DNA of 64,000 nt from Micropterix aruncella (Eukaryota > Arthropoda > Insecta > Lepidoptera > Micropterigidae), in contig OX155954.1 in assembly GCA_944548615.1 (NCBI GenBank), positions 1,035,335 to 1,099,334 of the forward strand, written 5' to 3'. A program made the translations under genes and the position numbers. Below the pieces are notes generated by a model, which ran no database searches, was not told where the DNA came from, and saw only the letters and a list, made by a program, of their open reading frames with translations. How positions within the stretch are numbered: position 1 is the stretch's first letter; every line of letters starts with the position of its first letter. This document shows positions 36,561 through 47,967 of this stretch, one piece after another.

Positions 36561-37089
36561 TTTTTTTTCCTGATCTTTTAAAAAGATGCAGAAATAAACA
36601 AATAGACAATAAAGCAAACCAATAGATAAATTATTTTAGCCATTTTAATCCAAATCTTAATGGTCGATGTTAATCGTAATTCGAGTGCAAATTTGTAATA
36701 TTAATGTCACTTTCTAACATTCCTAATAAAAAATTGCTTATTTGTGTAACTCTTTTTAATCGCAATCTGATGTGCTCATTTTTTACTTTCTTCTAATTAA
36801 AAGGCATATTTTAGCACACTTGTTAATCGTTTCAGTGCGGCCAATTTCACTTATCTTTATCTTGAGATGGATGCCGGTAGACGAGGGAGGGGGGCATTTA
36901 TGACTCGCGTAGTTATGACTAAATTTGGCTGGCAATTTACATTTATTATGATTAGCGTACATACAAAAATGCGCATTTACTAAGAGAAGGCAAGGCAGTT
37001 ACTAAGTTGCGGTGATGTAGACTTTGACAGTGTATTTTAAGCCAGGCAGTGTTATTTTAGTCCAGCCACATTAGAGGTTTCACCACAAA
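36561..37089. other. AT-rich stretch, nothing recognised
   Basis: No repeat or coding signal identified. Confidence 0.5.
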
Positions 37090-37699
37090 ATGAGAGATAA
37101 TAAGCTAAAACCTCGTATACACCATCATTTTGGCGTTCTCAACGTTGTATCATAAGTTTCATAAAATCTCGAGTCTGCGTCGTAAGTTATTCAAGGTCAA
37201 AGATCACAAACATCGCGATTATCTATGTTTCTATAGCTCCAATGATGTTAACATCTACGATGAAAATTGTAAAGCTTAAAATATGCGACCAATTTTGCTC
37301 CAAACATTTTTTCACGCGCTCATCCGTTTGTGATATATAGGGCGGAGAGCGCGCAACGCTTAGCCATACATACTGTGATTCAAGGTCAACTTGCATTACA
37401 GTATGTATGGCTGGTATAGCTGAGCGCTGCGCGCTCTCCGCCCTCTATCTCAAAAACGGTGGAGCCCATAAAATAATAAGGAACAAAATTTGTAGCAAAT
37501 TTTATGCTCTACGATTTTAAAAATAGAAGTTAACATCATTGAAGCTATAAAAACCTAGATAATCGCGAAAAACCGATTTTTGGGACCTTTGACCTTAAAT
37601 GACATACTACGCAGACACAAGATTTTATGAGACTTTTGAGATAACTTTTAAAACGCTAAAATGATGGTGTATACGAGTCTCCAGCTTATTATCTCTCAT
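37090..37699. mobile_element. 610-bp foldback element
   Basis: ATGAGAGATAATAAGCT at the left pairs with its complement at the right, and pairing continues with interruptions through CTCGTATACACCATCATTTT, TCATAAAATCTTG-like and AACATCAATGATG blocks to a centre where GGGCGGAGAGCGCGCA and TGCGCGCTCTCCGCCCT, and CATACATACTGT and ACAGTATGTATG, pair. The whole element is one long imperfect hairpin. Noncoding; it abuts family N copy 3. Confidence 0.8.
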
Positions 37700-37715
37700 T
37701 CTAAGGTTATTTTTT

Positions 37716-38292
37716 AAGCTATTGCATAGCTTTTATCGCGGGCCTAGGCCAGCGCGGCGACCAAATGAAGAAATTTCTTAACGAAAATCAACGATTTTAA
37801 ACTGATAATTACGTCTAAACCAGTGCTGCTTACGATTCGAAAAAAATATATGGTAATCAAGAACATTTTCCTAATATTCTTAGCTTTGAATATTTTAGAT
37901 TTTGTTTATATTACATAGTGTAATTATGTAATTTCTGAAATTAGGTCTAACCGAACACAAAAACGACTACTACGCAAATACTATCTGGCGTATTATTATG
38001 AAACCTGTACCATTTTAAAGATAATTTAATTATCTATCTTTTTATCTACGTTTTTTTTCGAATAATCCGTTTTTTTTGCTTTATCGAATAAAAAATTCGT
38101 GCGCGGCGCTCTATCGGAAGACGTTTAAATTATTCCGAATCATTTGCTTCCGCAGATGATTCGGAATAATTTAACGTTTTCCGATAGAGCGCAGTTATCT
38201 GATATCAGATTTTTTTTTTAATTATAATTGCATAAGTTGTTAAAAATGCTATGCAATAGCTTTACCGCGGCAGTCCCCGAGTGCCACACGTA
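37716..38292. mobile_element. Repeat family N, copy 3 (reverse)
   Basis: AAGCTATTGCATAGCTTTTA to GTGCCACACGTA with the intact internal hairpin (CGGAATAATTTAACGTTTTC arms). Confidence 0.78.
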
Positions 38293-39039
38293 TTTTTTTT
38301 TTTTTTTGCTTTAGTGACTGCCCTATCAGGTATCTGCAAACTAAGGCCGCCCTGCTAACTAAAGTGGAACAGTGGTAGAGTAAAGTAGCCGGTTTGTATC
38401 TGCTGTCATGGTCATCCAAAAAAATCGTCCACAATAATCGCTGAATTATTAAAATTATTTTTGGGTTGGTAAAGGAAAGAAGTAGAGGTGAGATGGGAAT
38501 TATAATAACTGTGTAAAATGGGAGGTAAAATCGTTAAATAAAATGGAAAAATTGGAAATAAAGATTTCTCTGTCGGTATACCATATTAGTCGTATGTACA
38601 TATAAACATTTTATTTTATCTTTCACCTCAATGACTTGGTTATGACTCTAATGTTGATAATTTTATGAAATTATTAATTAAAATAAATAGAATAAATTAT
38701 TATTATCCGTATTACCTCCTGGGATCAACACGTAAAGAAGATTACCAATACGAGAGATGAGAAAACATTACTAATACGTACTTCACAATACACAGGCGTC
38801 CAAAGCTAATAACTCCTCAACCGATGATGATAACTAAATATTTTGAAGAAAAAGTTCTATAGATGATTGAGCTAACAAAAATATATTTTTTATAAGGATT
38901 AATAGATTGCTATAAAAAATACCTTTGATTTGATAAGTTATTTTTAAAAAGTCGTAGTTTTTGCTCACATCTTTAGAAATACCAAACGTACGGCTTTCCA
39001 GTTAAAAATTGAAAAAGGCTATAAGGCCATCGCTTTAAG
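38293..39039. other. AT-rich stretch, nothing recognised
   Basis: No coding or repeat feature identified with confidence. Confidence 0.5.
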
Positions 39040-40335
39040 CAGTGCCGGTTTTAGCACTATCAGCGCTCTGGGCGAGATTTTTACGGCACCCCTGCGTATC
39101 TGCGATTCAAACCCATTCGAAAAAAAGGCAAAGGATATAATGAAATAACCATTTAATAAAAAAAAACTAATTAAAATTTACTTTTTTTGCCTTTCTATCG
39201 GCGAACTCTTTTATTAAGATACAGTCAATCTAGACTGAGAATTGAAATATTGCGAAAGCAGATAGGTTTTTATCAGTATAAGCTTAACAACTAGAGCCCC
39301 AATTGGCCGATATCGGCCACAACCCGATTCAGCGTGACGGCCCCGTTTTAATTTAATTTTAATTAAATTTGTTTTATTTTATTATGTTAATGTTTTATTC
39401 TAATTATGGGTACAGTGGTTTGGCAGTAATTAATGTTTTGGTAATACCGGGTCATAATTATTATTTTTTACTAATTTTTACCAATTTTTTTTGGGACATC
39501 AACTTGTCAATCGGCTGAGGGGCCGAGGCCTGAAGGGTTAAAAAACTCCTTTCCCTGCTAGCAACCGTTACAGGTATAATGATCAATATTCGCAATGCTA
39601 TCCATATATACAGTTGGATACAGTTCTTTTAAGTTGCGATCTTTGTTAAAATATAGGATTAAGACAGAAGTAACATTCCGATCAGGCAAAAAAGATTTCA
39701 GACTTATGAACTCATTACACATCATACAACTATCTATATCTGATGTATAGTCTACAGTCAATTTTAATTGGAGACCACCACACAGTTTGAGAAGGTCTGG
39801 TTTTGTTTCCAAAATCTTTTTTATATTGTACAAAAAAGACCAAGATTCCGAATAGTCATTTAGTTATTCAAATCTTGCATTCAGTGAAATTAAGGTAGTG
39901 TCCAAGAGACAGTTAAAAAAATCAATTTCAAATTTATTTTCTGGAGATGTAATAGTCTCATCGCGCATGTAATAGGCAATTTCACCAGCTTGACGTTTAA
40001 TAGGTCGAATTCTTGATGTGGCTCTGAACACAGGTTCAATCTAGTTCTTCAGATAACTCCTTCGAAGTTAATACGTCGCTTTTAAAACATGGATTTCTTT
40101 ACTCTTCCAAGAATGCGCAGCATTTTTTAACATTTCTGTGCATTTACCGAGATCCATATCTATTGATTGTAGAGATTTACTGACGATATTAATTTGAAAA
40201 TTATGTCATGACAAACAACCAATAAAGCTGAAATCTTGTAATTGTTCGGCTAGAGTAGTAGCCTCATGAGAGACTTGAACATCAGTATTCTGAGATTCAA
40301 TTTCCAAAGTGTTCGGTCGAAGCACTAAGTTCGAT
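39040..40335 (-). pseudogene. hAT transposase remnant (ZMYM1/TTF-like lineage)
   Basis: Minus strand, with four or more stops: QVSHEATTLAEQLQDFSFIG, then FQINIVSKSLQSIDMDLGKC, TSRIRPIKRQAGEIAYYM, TSPENKFEIDFFNCLLDT, YSESWSFLYNIKKILETKPD, and DIDSCMMCNEFISLKSFLP, ending LKELYPTVYMDSIANI. These blocks follow, in order, the hAT proteins annotated as zinc-finger MYM-type 1-like. The sequence stops right before the usual RILLT/ASAERSFSKLK dimerisation end. CAGTGCCGGTTTTAGC at 39040 resembles a hAT terminus; the other end was not found. 39293-39540 looks like a later insertion (GGCCGATATCGGCCAC). Confidence 0.8.
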
Positions 40336-40676
40336 TCTTGCACTTGTACACTGCGCACCTGTTTGTTATTTTAGACTGCACAATTTAGGTATATATTTTG
40401 ACTGCAAACGAAGTTTCTATTAAAAATGGCAGACCCCACTGGGCCCCAGAAGTGGGAGTTAATGGGCCCTTGCTGGGTTGGCCACGAAGACCCATTCTGT
40501 TCAGGGTTGGTCACACTCACGGGTCAAAACCCATCCGACGGCCTCCACGCATGAAGTGCGAGCCTGGGTAGGACTCTGGCCTTGGTCAGTTTCCCCTGGT
40601 AATCAAACTTCTGGCGCTACTGGACGGTCTGCGCACCGTGCGGCGTAAGCCAATCGACTGTGCACTCTGACTAACA

Positions 40677-40773
40677 TATTGAGATGTCAACCACAACGGG
40701 CGAACCCGTCACCGCAGGACGTTTTAACGATTCTTCGTTCTATCGACCGTGCAGTGACCGTGCAGTTCTATCG
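40677..40773 (-). mobile_element. 97-bp 5'-truncated family G insertion (E2)
   Basis: Only the last 97 bases of the element, with the CGGGTTCGCCCG hairpin. Flanked by the 13-bp duplication ACTCTGACTAACA at 40664-40676 and 40774-40786. Its 5' part contains GACCGTGCAGTGACCGTGCA, a small internal duplication. Confidence 0.85.
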
Positions 40774-40786
40774 ACTCTGACTAACA

Positions 40787-41434
40787 ACTTGCGGTGTCAA
40801 CTACAACGGGCGAGCCCGTCACCACAGGACGTTTTAACGATTTTCTCGTTCTATCGCCCTGCAGTGAACGTAGAAGACTTTGGACAGAACAAATCCAACA
40901 TCCAGCTACGTCACAACCCGCAAGAAGCCAACGCCTTACCGCGAGATAGCCAGTGTTACCTGGCGGGCCGACCCTCGCGCCCTTGCTTCCAATTGTGACC
41001 AGATTTCTCCGGTCTCTCGATTGGTTCCGAGTTCGAGGTCGCTTGCGCGGTTCTCTCCCTTACGAAGCGGTGAAACTATCGCGGACCAAGGCGTCCTTTG
41101 CCCGACTCTGAACCGGGATCGGATGGCCAATGGTCATTTCAAGAGCAGTCGCCGTAAGGTAGACAACCACCCCCGCTCTATAGGAAACAATACAGTTCCC
41201 AGACTCCCCCGATTGTTAGTCGGAGAGCACAGTCGATTGGCTTGCGCCGCTCGGTGCGCAGACCGTCCAGGAGCGCCAGAGGTTTGATTCCCAGGGGAGA
41301 CTGGTTGACCCAGTGTCCTACCCAGGATCGCACCCCATGCGTGGAGGCCATCGGATGGGTGTTGACCCGTGAGTGTGACCGACCCTGAACACATGGGTCA
41401 TCGTGGCCACCTCATCATGGGCCCATTAGCTCCC
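40787..41434 (-). mobile_element. GC-rich retroposon (E3, family G), near full-length, nested in E
   Basis: From the 3' end (ACTTGCGGTGTCAACTACAA on the plus strand) to the 5' end (complement GGGAGCTAATGGGCCCATGA). Very similar to copy G at 51.5 kb. AACA on both sides may be a short duplication. An antisense frame of 135 codons (40880-41287) is open by chance. Confidence 0.82.
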
Positions 41435-41899
41435 AAAAACAGTCGGGGAGTCTGGAAGCAGTACTGTTTTCTATAGAGCGGGGGTGGTTGCAGACCTTAC
41501 GGCGACTGCTCTTGAAACGACCATCGGCTACCCGATCCTGGGTGAACAGCCGGGCAAAGGACGCTGTGGTCCTCGATAGATTCGGTATACACCGTTTCAC
41601 CGCTTCGTAAGGGAGAGGACCGCGCAAGCGACCTCGAACTCGGAACCAATCGAGAGACCGGAGTAATCTGGTCTTAATTGGAAGTAAGGGCGCGAGTGTC
41701 GGCCCGCCAGGTAACATCCCTGGCTATCTCGCGGTTAAGGCGTTGGCCTCTTACGGGCTTGTGACGTAGCTAGATGGTGGACTGTTTTTGTCCCAAGTCT
41801 TCTACGTTGACTCCAGGGAGATAGAACGACTAATCGTTAAAATTTCCCGAGGTGACGGGCTCGCCCGTTGTAGTCGACAACCCGTTGGGCCCCAGAAGT

Positions 41900-42719
41900 T
41901 GCCCCTGTAACTATTATCGCGCTTGCTTAAAAAGTTTGATTCGCATTAAAAACAAGCCGAATTCCAAATCAAACAACCGTAAGCATAACGAAGTGAATAA
42001 AATTTGCATTTCCGAACCGTAAAATATGTAAATACGAAGATCTTAATGTGTTGGTTCAAACCACAATAAAAATCGTATAAATTAATCAATGGCGACAGAT
42101 CACGTGGCTATTTTCCTTATAATTAATAATGTTTATGCATTAAGAAAGTGGGCAAAATGTATCCTTTAAAATATGGATTCCCAACCTTATCAGTTTGCCC
42201 TCTCATAAAGCTTATCAGAATTATTGGCTCATCTAAGAAACACTGTGATAATTATCTACTAGTAATATTTAATGCACAAGTGGAAGAAAAGACAATGGAT
42301 AATTTCATACCCAATTGCATAGTTTGTTGTAACAATCTGCCATATATACCAAACGGAAGCTTATTACAACTGTAAAGAGCTATCTAGACTTAGACGATCA
42401 AAATTGCCTGTCAATCACGTGAATTTTTCGTGCCTAACAAGCAATTTTGACCGTCTAGAAACTAAGCGTGAGAAGCAAAAAACGTGCTAGGACAATGTAA
42501 TGAAGATTAAATTTTTGCAATGCTTGACCGTCTAGAGAATGGTTGTCAATCAAGTCACGTCCAGTGGTCTGGAACCTTCCATATTTCCGGTATTTATACC
42601 GATGTGGTGTCTGTCCTACCGAAATATCTGACGAAATGTAACGATATTTCGTTACATTTATATTATATTTATTTATATTTATAAATATTTATTTATATTT
42701 ATATTTATATTATATTTCG
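41900..42719. other. No gene recognised
   Basis: AT-rich. GACCGTCTAGA-type words repeat near 42390-42530, and a TTTATATTTATA tract occupies 42645-42725. Confidence 0.45.
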
Positions 42720-42965
42720 TTATATTTACAACCCAATCGTGGTAAAAGTTCATTCCAAGACTTTTCTAACAAGTCCAAACACAGCTATGATACGATGTTC
42801 CATCATGAATTTCCTGTTCATATCTTCCGACTCCATCATCAGATCAGTTCGACAGTACCATATTATTGTATTGTCATCAGAACTACATACAGCTGCCAAT
42901 TTTCATGACGCTACGATACTTGGAAGATGGTCGATACAGGTTGACCTAATAAAAGCGTGTTAATT
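42720..42965 (+). repeat. Interspersed repeat family H fragment
   Basis: Matches the last 120-bp unit and its right flank at 15930-16200 (CATTCCAAGACTTTTCTAAC, TCAGATCAGTTCGACAGTAC, ACGCTACGATACTTGGAAGA). Confidence 0.75.
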
Positions 42966-43384
42966 ACACGCGTTCTTAGGCCGATCAGATCGTTTAATGT
43001 CATTTAAAAAAATAGTATAATGCTCTCGAAGACTGTCGCGGTTGTTTGACATAATAAATATAATAATAAAAAACGGTAAACATACATAGATAAATCCTAA
43101 TAAAAAACGTAATACTCATTTTTTGGGTAGTCGTGTAGTAAACTCGTAATAACAAAAAACGGTTATTTAAAAGTCTCTAATATGTTATGGAGAGTAATAA
43201 TTAAAACACTTTCTATGATTTATTTTTCTAAATTACTACCGCATTTAATCCTGACGGCCGCGAAGAAGTAGAACGAAAACTAAACTGTCAAATGATGACT
43301 GTCAACAAGCTTTGCGTAACAAGGCGATTTATATTGAATACGCTGCTTTCTCCTTATATGAGAGCAAGGGGTGGCGGCATTTAC

Positions 43385-43540
43385 TATATGATACTCGAGA
43401 TGACATAGCGATTCTAACATTATGACACACTTCTAAATCGGTTCAAGTGGTTAGAAGTTTTGGTGGAATAAAGAAACGGAAAACATACATAGATGAATCC
43501 TAAACACATAACATTCCTTTTTTTTGGGCAGTCGTGTAAA
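43385..43540 (-). repeat. Interspersed repeat family H fragment
   Basis: ATACTCGAGATGACATAGCG, CTAAATCGGTTCAAG and GGGCAGTCGTGT match 7.1-7.25 kb in reverse. Confidence 0.65.
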
Positions 43541-43542
43541 AA

Positions 43543-43712
43543 CGAATTTACGGCGTGAAGTTTGTAGCACTTGACGTTTGGGCAACCATCCAAAGTGAAT
43601 GTCCAGGATGCCCAGGTAGATCAGTTGGTCTAGTTTACCCTGGACAACGAAGGTTGCAACATCGCCGAAACGCCGGGTGCTACAAACTTTACGCGGTTAA
43701 TTTGTGTTTAAC
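43543..43712. mobile_element. Foldback MITE (family T), long form
   Basis: AAACGAATTTACGGCGTGAA with GTTTGTAGCAC pairs with GTGCTACAAACTTTACGCGG. The centre holds TTGTCCAGGGTA/TACCCTGGACAA pieces also seen at 7.8 kb. Confidence 0.7.
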
Positions 43713-43954
43713 TTATTCATAGAGTTATACTCTATTAAAATCAAAATAGTGACTCTTTTCATTAACCGACTTCAAAAAAAGGAGAAGGATATACTTGCAG
43801 ATTGCTCCCATTTTTATCAAAATCATGTTCTGACGATGAGATCCATGAGGAATCGAGGGAAATTCTCAAATATTATCATATAAAGTTGAAAATTTACACG
43901 CTGGTTAAATTCCGATGATAATTCTTTTTTTTTGGTAAGCATGACCTGATTCTA

Positions 43955-44300
43955 ACCCAGGGTTGGCTCCCGACGAGAAGACTCCTCAACGGTCAACAGC
44001 ACAAACATGAAATTTTGTATACGCATTCAGTTATATTAACCCGTTCTGAGTTTTACTATGACATGGCTGCTGCACCCAGGATTGGCTCCCGTCGTGGAGA
44101 CTCCTCAACGATCAACAGCACAGACACGAAATTTTGTATATGCATTCAATTACGACAGTCTGTTTTAAGTTTCACCAAGACAGGACTGCGGCACCCAGGT
44201 TTGGCTTCCAGCGAGGGAACTCCTCAATGATCAACAGCATAGACGCAAAATTTTGTATACGCATTCAATTAAGTTTCACATAAGTTTCAGTTTCAATTTA
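43955..44300. repeat. 110-119 bp tandem repeat, three diverged units
   Basis: CACCCAGG-TTGGCTCCC-ACTCCTCAAC-ATCAACAGCACA modules begin at about 43957, 44075 and 44193, each followed by AAATTTTGTATACGCATTCA. Confidence 0.8.
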
Positions 44301-44750
44301 AGTTTCACTCAGATAAGTCTCACAATGACATGGCTGCTGCGCTTATAACAATTTTTGGAGCAGTTTTCTTTTTTGTTTAAATTTTAGATGAATATATAGA
44401 ATTTCTGAAAAAAATCTTTTTGCCTGTGCTAACGCCAATTCCAAAATATATGACCGTTTTATTTAATATCTAATTTAATTTTATTGTCCTGTTAACAGTT
44501 TAGCTACTAAAAAATTTTACGATAGCTTTATTAACCTCCGTTAAGCGAGCATTTATGCCGAATTATAACCAGTTAGCATTTTTACTATTGGCCATTTTTA
44601 ATAGATCTATAATGACGAGCATACCTAAATATTTGTGCCAACTAAAAAAAACAATATGCTGTTATAGTATTAATGTCCTTAATTACGTAATTAGGTCTGG
44701 AACTAATTAGGTTCTAAACTATGAAGTTACCATTCTGTAAAGGATTGGGT
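44301..44750. other. AT-rich stretch, nothing recognised
   Basis: No coding or repeat signal identified. Confidence 0.5.
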
Positions 44751-44751
44751 T

Positions 44752-45045
44752 CCTAATGGCTCTATGCAGCCGGACTGTTTGTGTTTTTAAGGTCGGCCCA
44801 ACTGATACGGTAGCCTCCTCAAAGAGGGAATGCTGTGAACTCTGCCTACGGCTGTATCCTGCATTTGTAGATAATTGGGATCAGAACCGCTGATCCGGGG
44901 GACACCTCGGGCGGAACTGGGCGGTTTGTGCACCGCGTTGTGTAAGCCAATCGCTTGCACAATCTGGCAATTAACAACGGGAGTCTGGAAACAAGTCTAC
45001 ACTGAAAGCGGGGGTAGTTATTGACGTGACATCACCTATTCTTAC
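44752..45045 (+). mobile_element. 5' part of a family G retroposon (D/H-type)
   Basis: CTATGCAGCCGGACTGTTTG then GTCGGCCCAACTGATACGG, GCCAATCGCTTGCACAATCT and GGGAGTCTGGAAACAAG. It stops at the tail of the next LINE (ACATTACATTACATT), which probably inserted into it or replaced its 3' half. Confidence 0.65.
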
Positions 45046-45047
45046 AC

Positions 45048-45745
45048 TACATTACATTACATTTTCGTCGTGTCCAATTGACGGCTAAAGACCGCTCTTG
45101 GACGTGTCAAAATAACTGGGTTAGGTAGTAAATTTCGTTACTACTCTTTACTGAACATACATAGGTAGTCAAGAATTAACTACTAGATTGTCAAACTATA
45201 AATATAAATAATCAAAATAAAAGCCTAATATTTGTAGTAGTTAGTAATTCGAAAAGATACGTAGTAAAATTATTCATCGTAATATTCAAATTGTCAGTAA
45301 AATGTTATTAAATAATCAAATTAAATCTACGTTATGCATTTTAAACTAAAAGTACAGATATAAGACCATATAAAATAATCAGACAATAAGGCTCTACTTT
45401 TTTAAGTAATTTAAATGGGCACCATATTTGAAAAATCATGGCCCTCAAATTCGGCCAGATTATAGAAAGGATGGCCTATCAGCATCTCTTTGATGTTTTT
45501 TTTAATTTTATGTCCTCCAACTGTTTAAATTTTGTAGGGAGTAGATTATAGAATTTAATGCTAAGATACAAGTAGCTTTTCTGTACTTTTGCCAGTCGTA
45601 TTCGGGGTACGCATAAAAGGGAGCTACCGCGGGTATGGTGTGAGTGAATGTCTGCATTAATTGGTGTTTCTGTTAGGTGCTGTCTAGCAAACTTTAAACA
45701 CTTAGAAACGGCTATGGACGTTACAGACGCTCCAGAGGTGGAGCA
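45048..45745 (-). mobile_element. LINE family L 3' part with ORF2 C-terminus
   Basis: Minus strand: AVSKCLKFARQHLTETPINA, HHTRGSSLLCVPRIRLAKVQ, KSYLYLSIKFYNLLPTKFKQ, then after a frameshift NIKEMLIGHPFYNLAEFEGH. The tail is TGTAATGTAATGTAATGTAA. Longest coding remnant of this family here. Confidence 0.8.
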
Positions 45746-45950
45746 CCCTGAACTCTCAGTTCGTCTAGCCGGGACGCCCAGTGCGCCACGAAGACACAAA
45801 ATGCTTTAAAGCTACTGACTGACTGATCTTGCTACTGACTAGGTCAAATTAGATACACATTTATATGGCGACTCATCGCGTCCAGCAGTTGTTCCTTGTC
45901 GTACGTCAGCAACGAGCACGACCCGCATGTATGCTCTGCCGTCTGACGAC

Positions 45951-46103
45951 CAGGGCCGGATTAAGACTTGATAAGGCCCTAAGCTTTTTGATCTATTGCT
46001 GCAAAATATTTAAGTATATATGACGATTGCTCACTCGGACAATTTTTGGGACCCCTAAGAAAGAAGGGGCCCTAGTCCCTGTGTAGTTTATACGTAAATC
46101 CTG
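45951..46103. mobile_element. Possible hAT-type terminus
   Basis: CAGGGCCGGATTAAG is a typical hAT end, followed by GATAAGGCCCTAAGC and later AAGGGGCCCTAGTCCCTG. A second terminus is not convincing. Confidence 0.35.
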
Positions 46104-47149
46104 AACTGCTGACGACCTCGCCATCCATACACTAAGGATCTAGTTATTGATAGTAAACATTTGCGTTATCTGTAGTGCCAAACTGCAAAATCCATAATGG
46201 GTAACACCATACTAGGACCACCACATCGACACCAACAGCTTTTTCTGACTGTTCTTGCGTTTTGGAAATTCTCTAGCTAAACCTTCTGAATTCAACCAAT
46301 GCGATGGACGTTTACGGTTATCATATAATATTCACTTATTGACGCAAGGGACAATCGATTCAGAATCCCTTCATCTTGGTGTTGGTTCATACTTTACTCT
46401 CCGACCGTCCACAAAGCTGGTTTTCGTGGTCGAATTTACCAGAACGAAAGCGGTGCTTTCGTTCCTCTTATTCCATTCATACACTTTAAAGATATTGCGT
46501 CTCTGACGTCTCTGCTGCGTTGCTTCAACGAGAGAGCTCATACAAATAGTAAAAAGGAACGTTAAATATTAAAATATAGAAACAAATGCCAAATTTTGAA
46601 AAAAAAAAACAAATAATAATCGTACTATAAACCTCAATGATGTGGTAATGATATAGCCATTGATCTCGATCGGATCACGTAGTGTATGCTTGTAAATTTA
46701 CAGCCCGATTTAATTATAGTAATTGAAGCACTTTTACGACGTGACGTGGTAAAATTCAGCTCGCTTTTAATATCGTCCGGTTTGGCTGGTCTAAATTTGC
46801 ATCGCTTTTATAATATCAAATCCCGACGTACCTTTCAAATTTCACATAATTGGTTTCAAAGTTTCGCCCTTTAATGGGCTTTCTAACCTTTATATTATTT
46901 AACTATGTAATTATTTATGATAAATTATGCCATATTATAAGTATCGATAAAAGGAAATTAAAGAATCGTTCGATAATAATTTACATATCCGTTACACATC
47001 TTACCGAGAAACTTTTGCCTTTTCAATAAAATCTTAATTGACAACTTTCACTGTAAGGCTGATGCAACAAAATCTTCCATATTACTACACTTGAATAATA
47101 ATAACCTTAATAATAATAATAATAATTACCATAGTTAGTTAGTTTGTCT
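46104..47149. other. AT-rich stretch, nothing recognised
   Basis: Short open frames at 46255 and 46686 show no known motif. Confidence 0.5.
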
Positions 47150-47640
47150 GGGCTTTTTTCTCGCACTTGGCCTCTTGATTGGGGCGTTGTGCGTGGCTCA
47201 TGTTTCTATTTGTGTTTATGTTACTCCAGCCAACCCAGGCTGTCCCAGAAGGTTAGCAGCCTGTTTGGGTTGCTACAGGCCTCCGGGACAGATACTGGAG
47301 ATTGTAGTATTTTAGCCCGTTGCTCTGCCACGCTCCTGCATTCCATTAGCACATGCTGTGGCGTTTCTTCTTCCTACATGCATCCTCTGCATAGAGGGCT
47401 GTCTGTCACACCTATGGTAAACAGGTGTTTGTTTAGGGGACAGTGGCCTGTCATAGTACCTATGACTTTACGGATTTTGTCCCTTTTTAATCTGGTGAGG
47501 TTGCGGGCAAGTTTTTTAGACGCTTCCGGAACCGCGTTCTTTGTTTGCCTGCCTCCTGCGTTTTTTTTCCATTCTGTAAGGTGGGTTTCATCGGTGTTCC
47601 TGCGTAGCCATGTTTTTATTTGAGCCGGGCATCATGGGTT
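47150..47640 (-). mobile_element. R1-type LINE ORF2 C-terminus
   Basis: Minus strand from about 47620: TWLRRNTDETHLTEWKKNAG, KKLARNLTRLKRDKIRKVIG, TMTGHCPLNKHLFTIGVTDS, PLCRGCM, stop, EEETPQHVLMECRSVAEQRA, ending LTFWDSLGWLE. TGH....H....G...S..C..C......H...EC is the RNase H and zinc-binding end of R1-clade ORF2. One in-frame stop. The plus-strand 159-codon frame is its shadow. Confidence 0.8.
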
Positions 47641-47967
47641 CCGGTCCATATACGATTTTCTTTGATCCCCTTCTGGCCAGTTCTGTTAACTTATATCGCT
47701 TTGTTACACGAAATACTTGTATGTATATAAGGAAAGTTTTGTTTACGAGCAAAATTTAGATTTCGAGATTTGACCGGATCCTGGGAATCCAAAAAAATGT
47801 TTTCTGGAAAATATCTGACCGTTTATGTTTGTGACGTGTCTCTGTGTCTCTGTATCTCAGAAACCACAAAAAAAATATTCATCCTAATGCCGAAATTTTT
47901 AAGTGACAGATATAAGTGGCTTTCAAAATTATATCACAAATCTGTTCCTACTAAAATAAATAAAAAA

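Larger units (their letters stand above)
40454..41885 (+). mobile_element. GC-rich retroposon copy E (family G), interrupted
   Basis: Starts GGGAGTTAATGGGCCCTTGC and ends TGTAGTCGACAACCCGT. A 14-bp duplication TGGGCCCCAGAAGT flanks it (40440-40453, 41886-41899). Two reverse family members lie inside. Excluding them gives about 667 bp. The right part (from 41442) provides the empty site for the pogo insertion. Confidence 0.88.

Noticed and set aside
40880..41287. 135-codon plus-strand frame, with a 140-codon relative at 51684-52106 (minus)
   Set aside because: Both run antisense to young, very similar, GC-rich retroposons. Older copies (for example B) break the frame, and no domain is recognisable.
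47144..47623. 159-codon plus-strand frame
   Set aside because: Shadow of the R1-type ORF2 remnant, which is readable on the minus strand.
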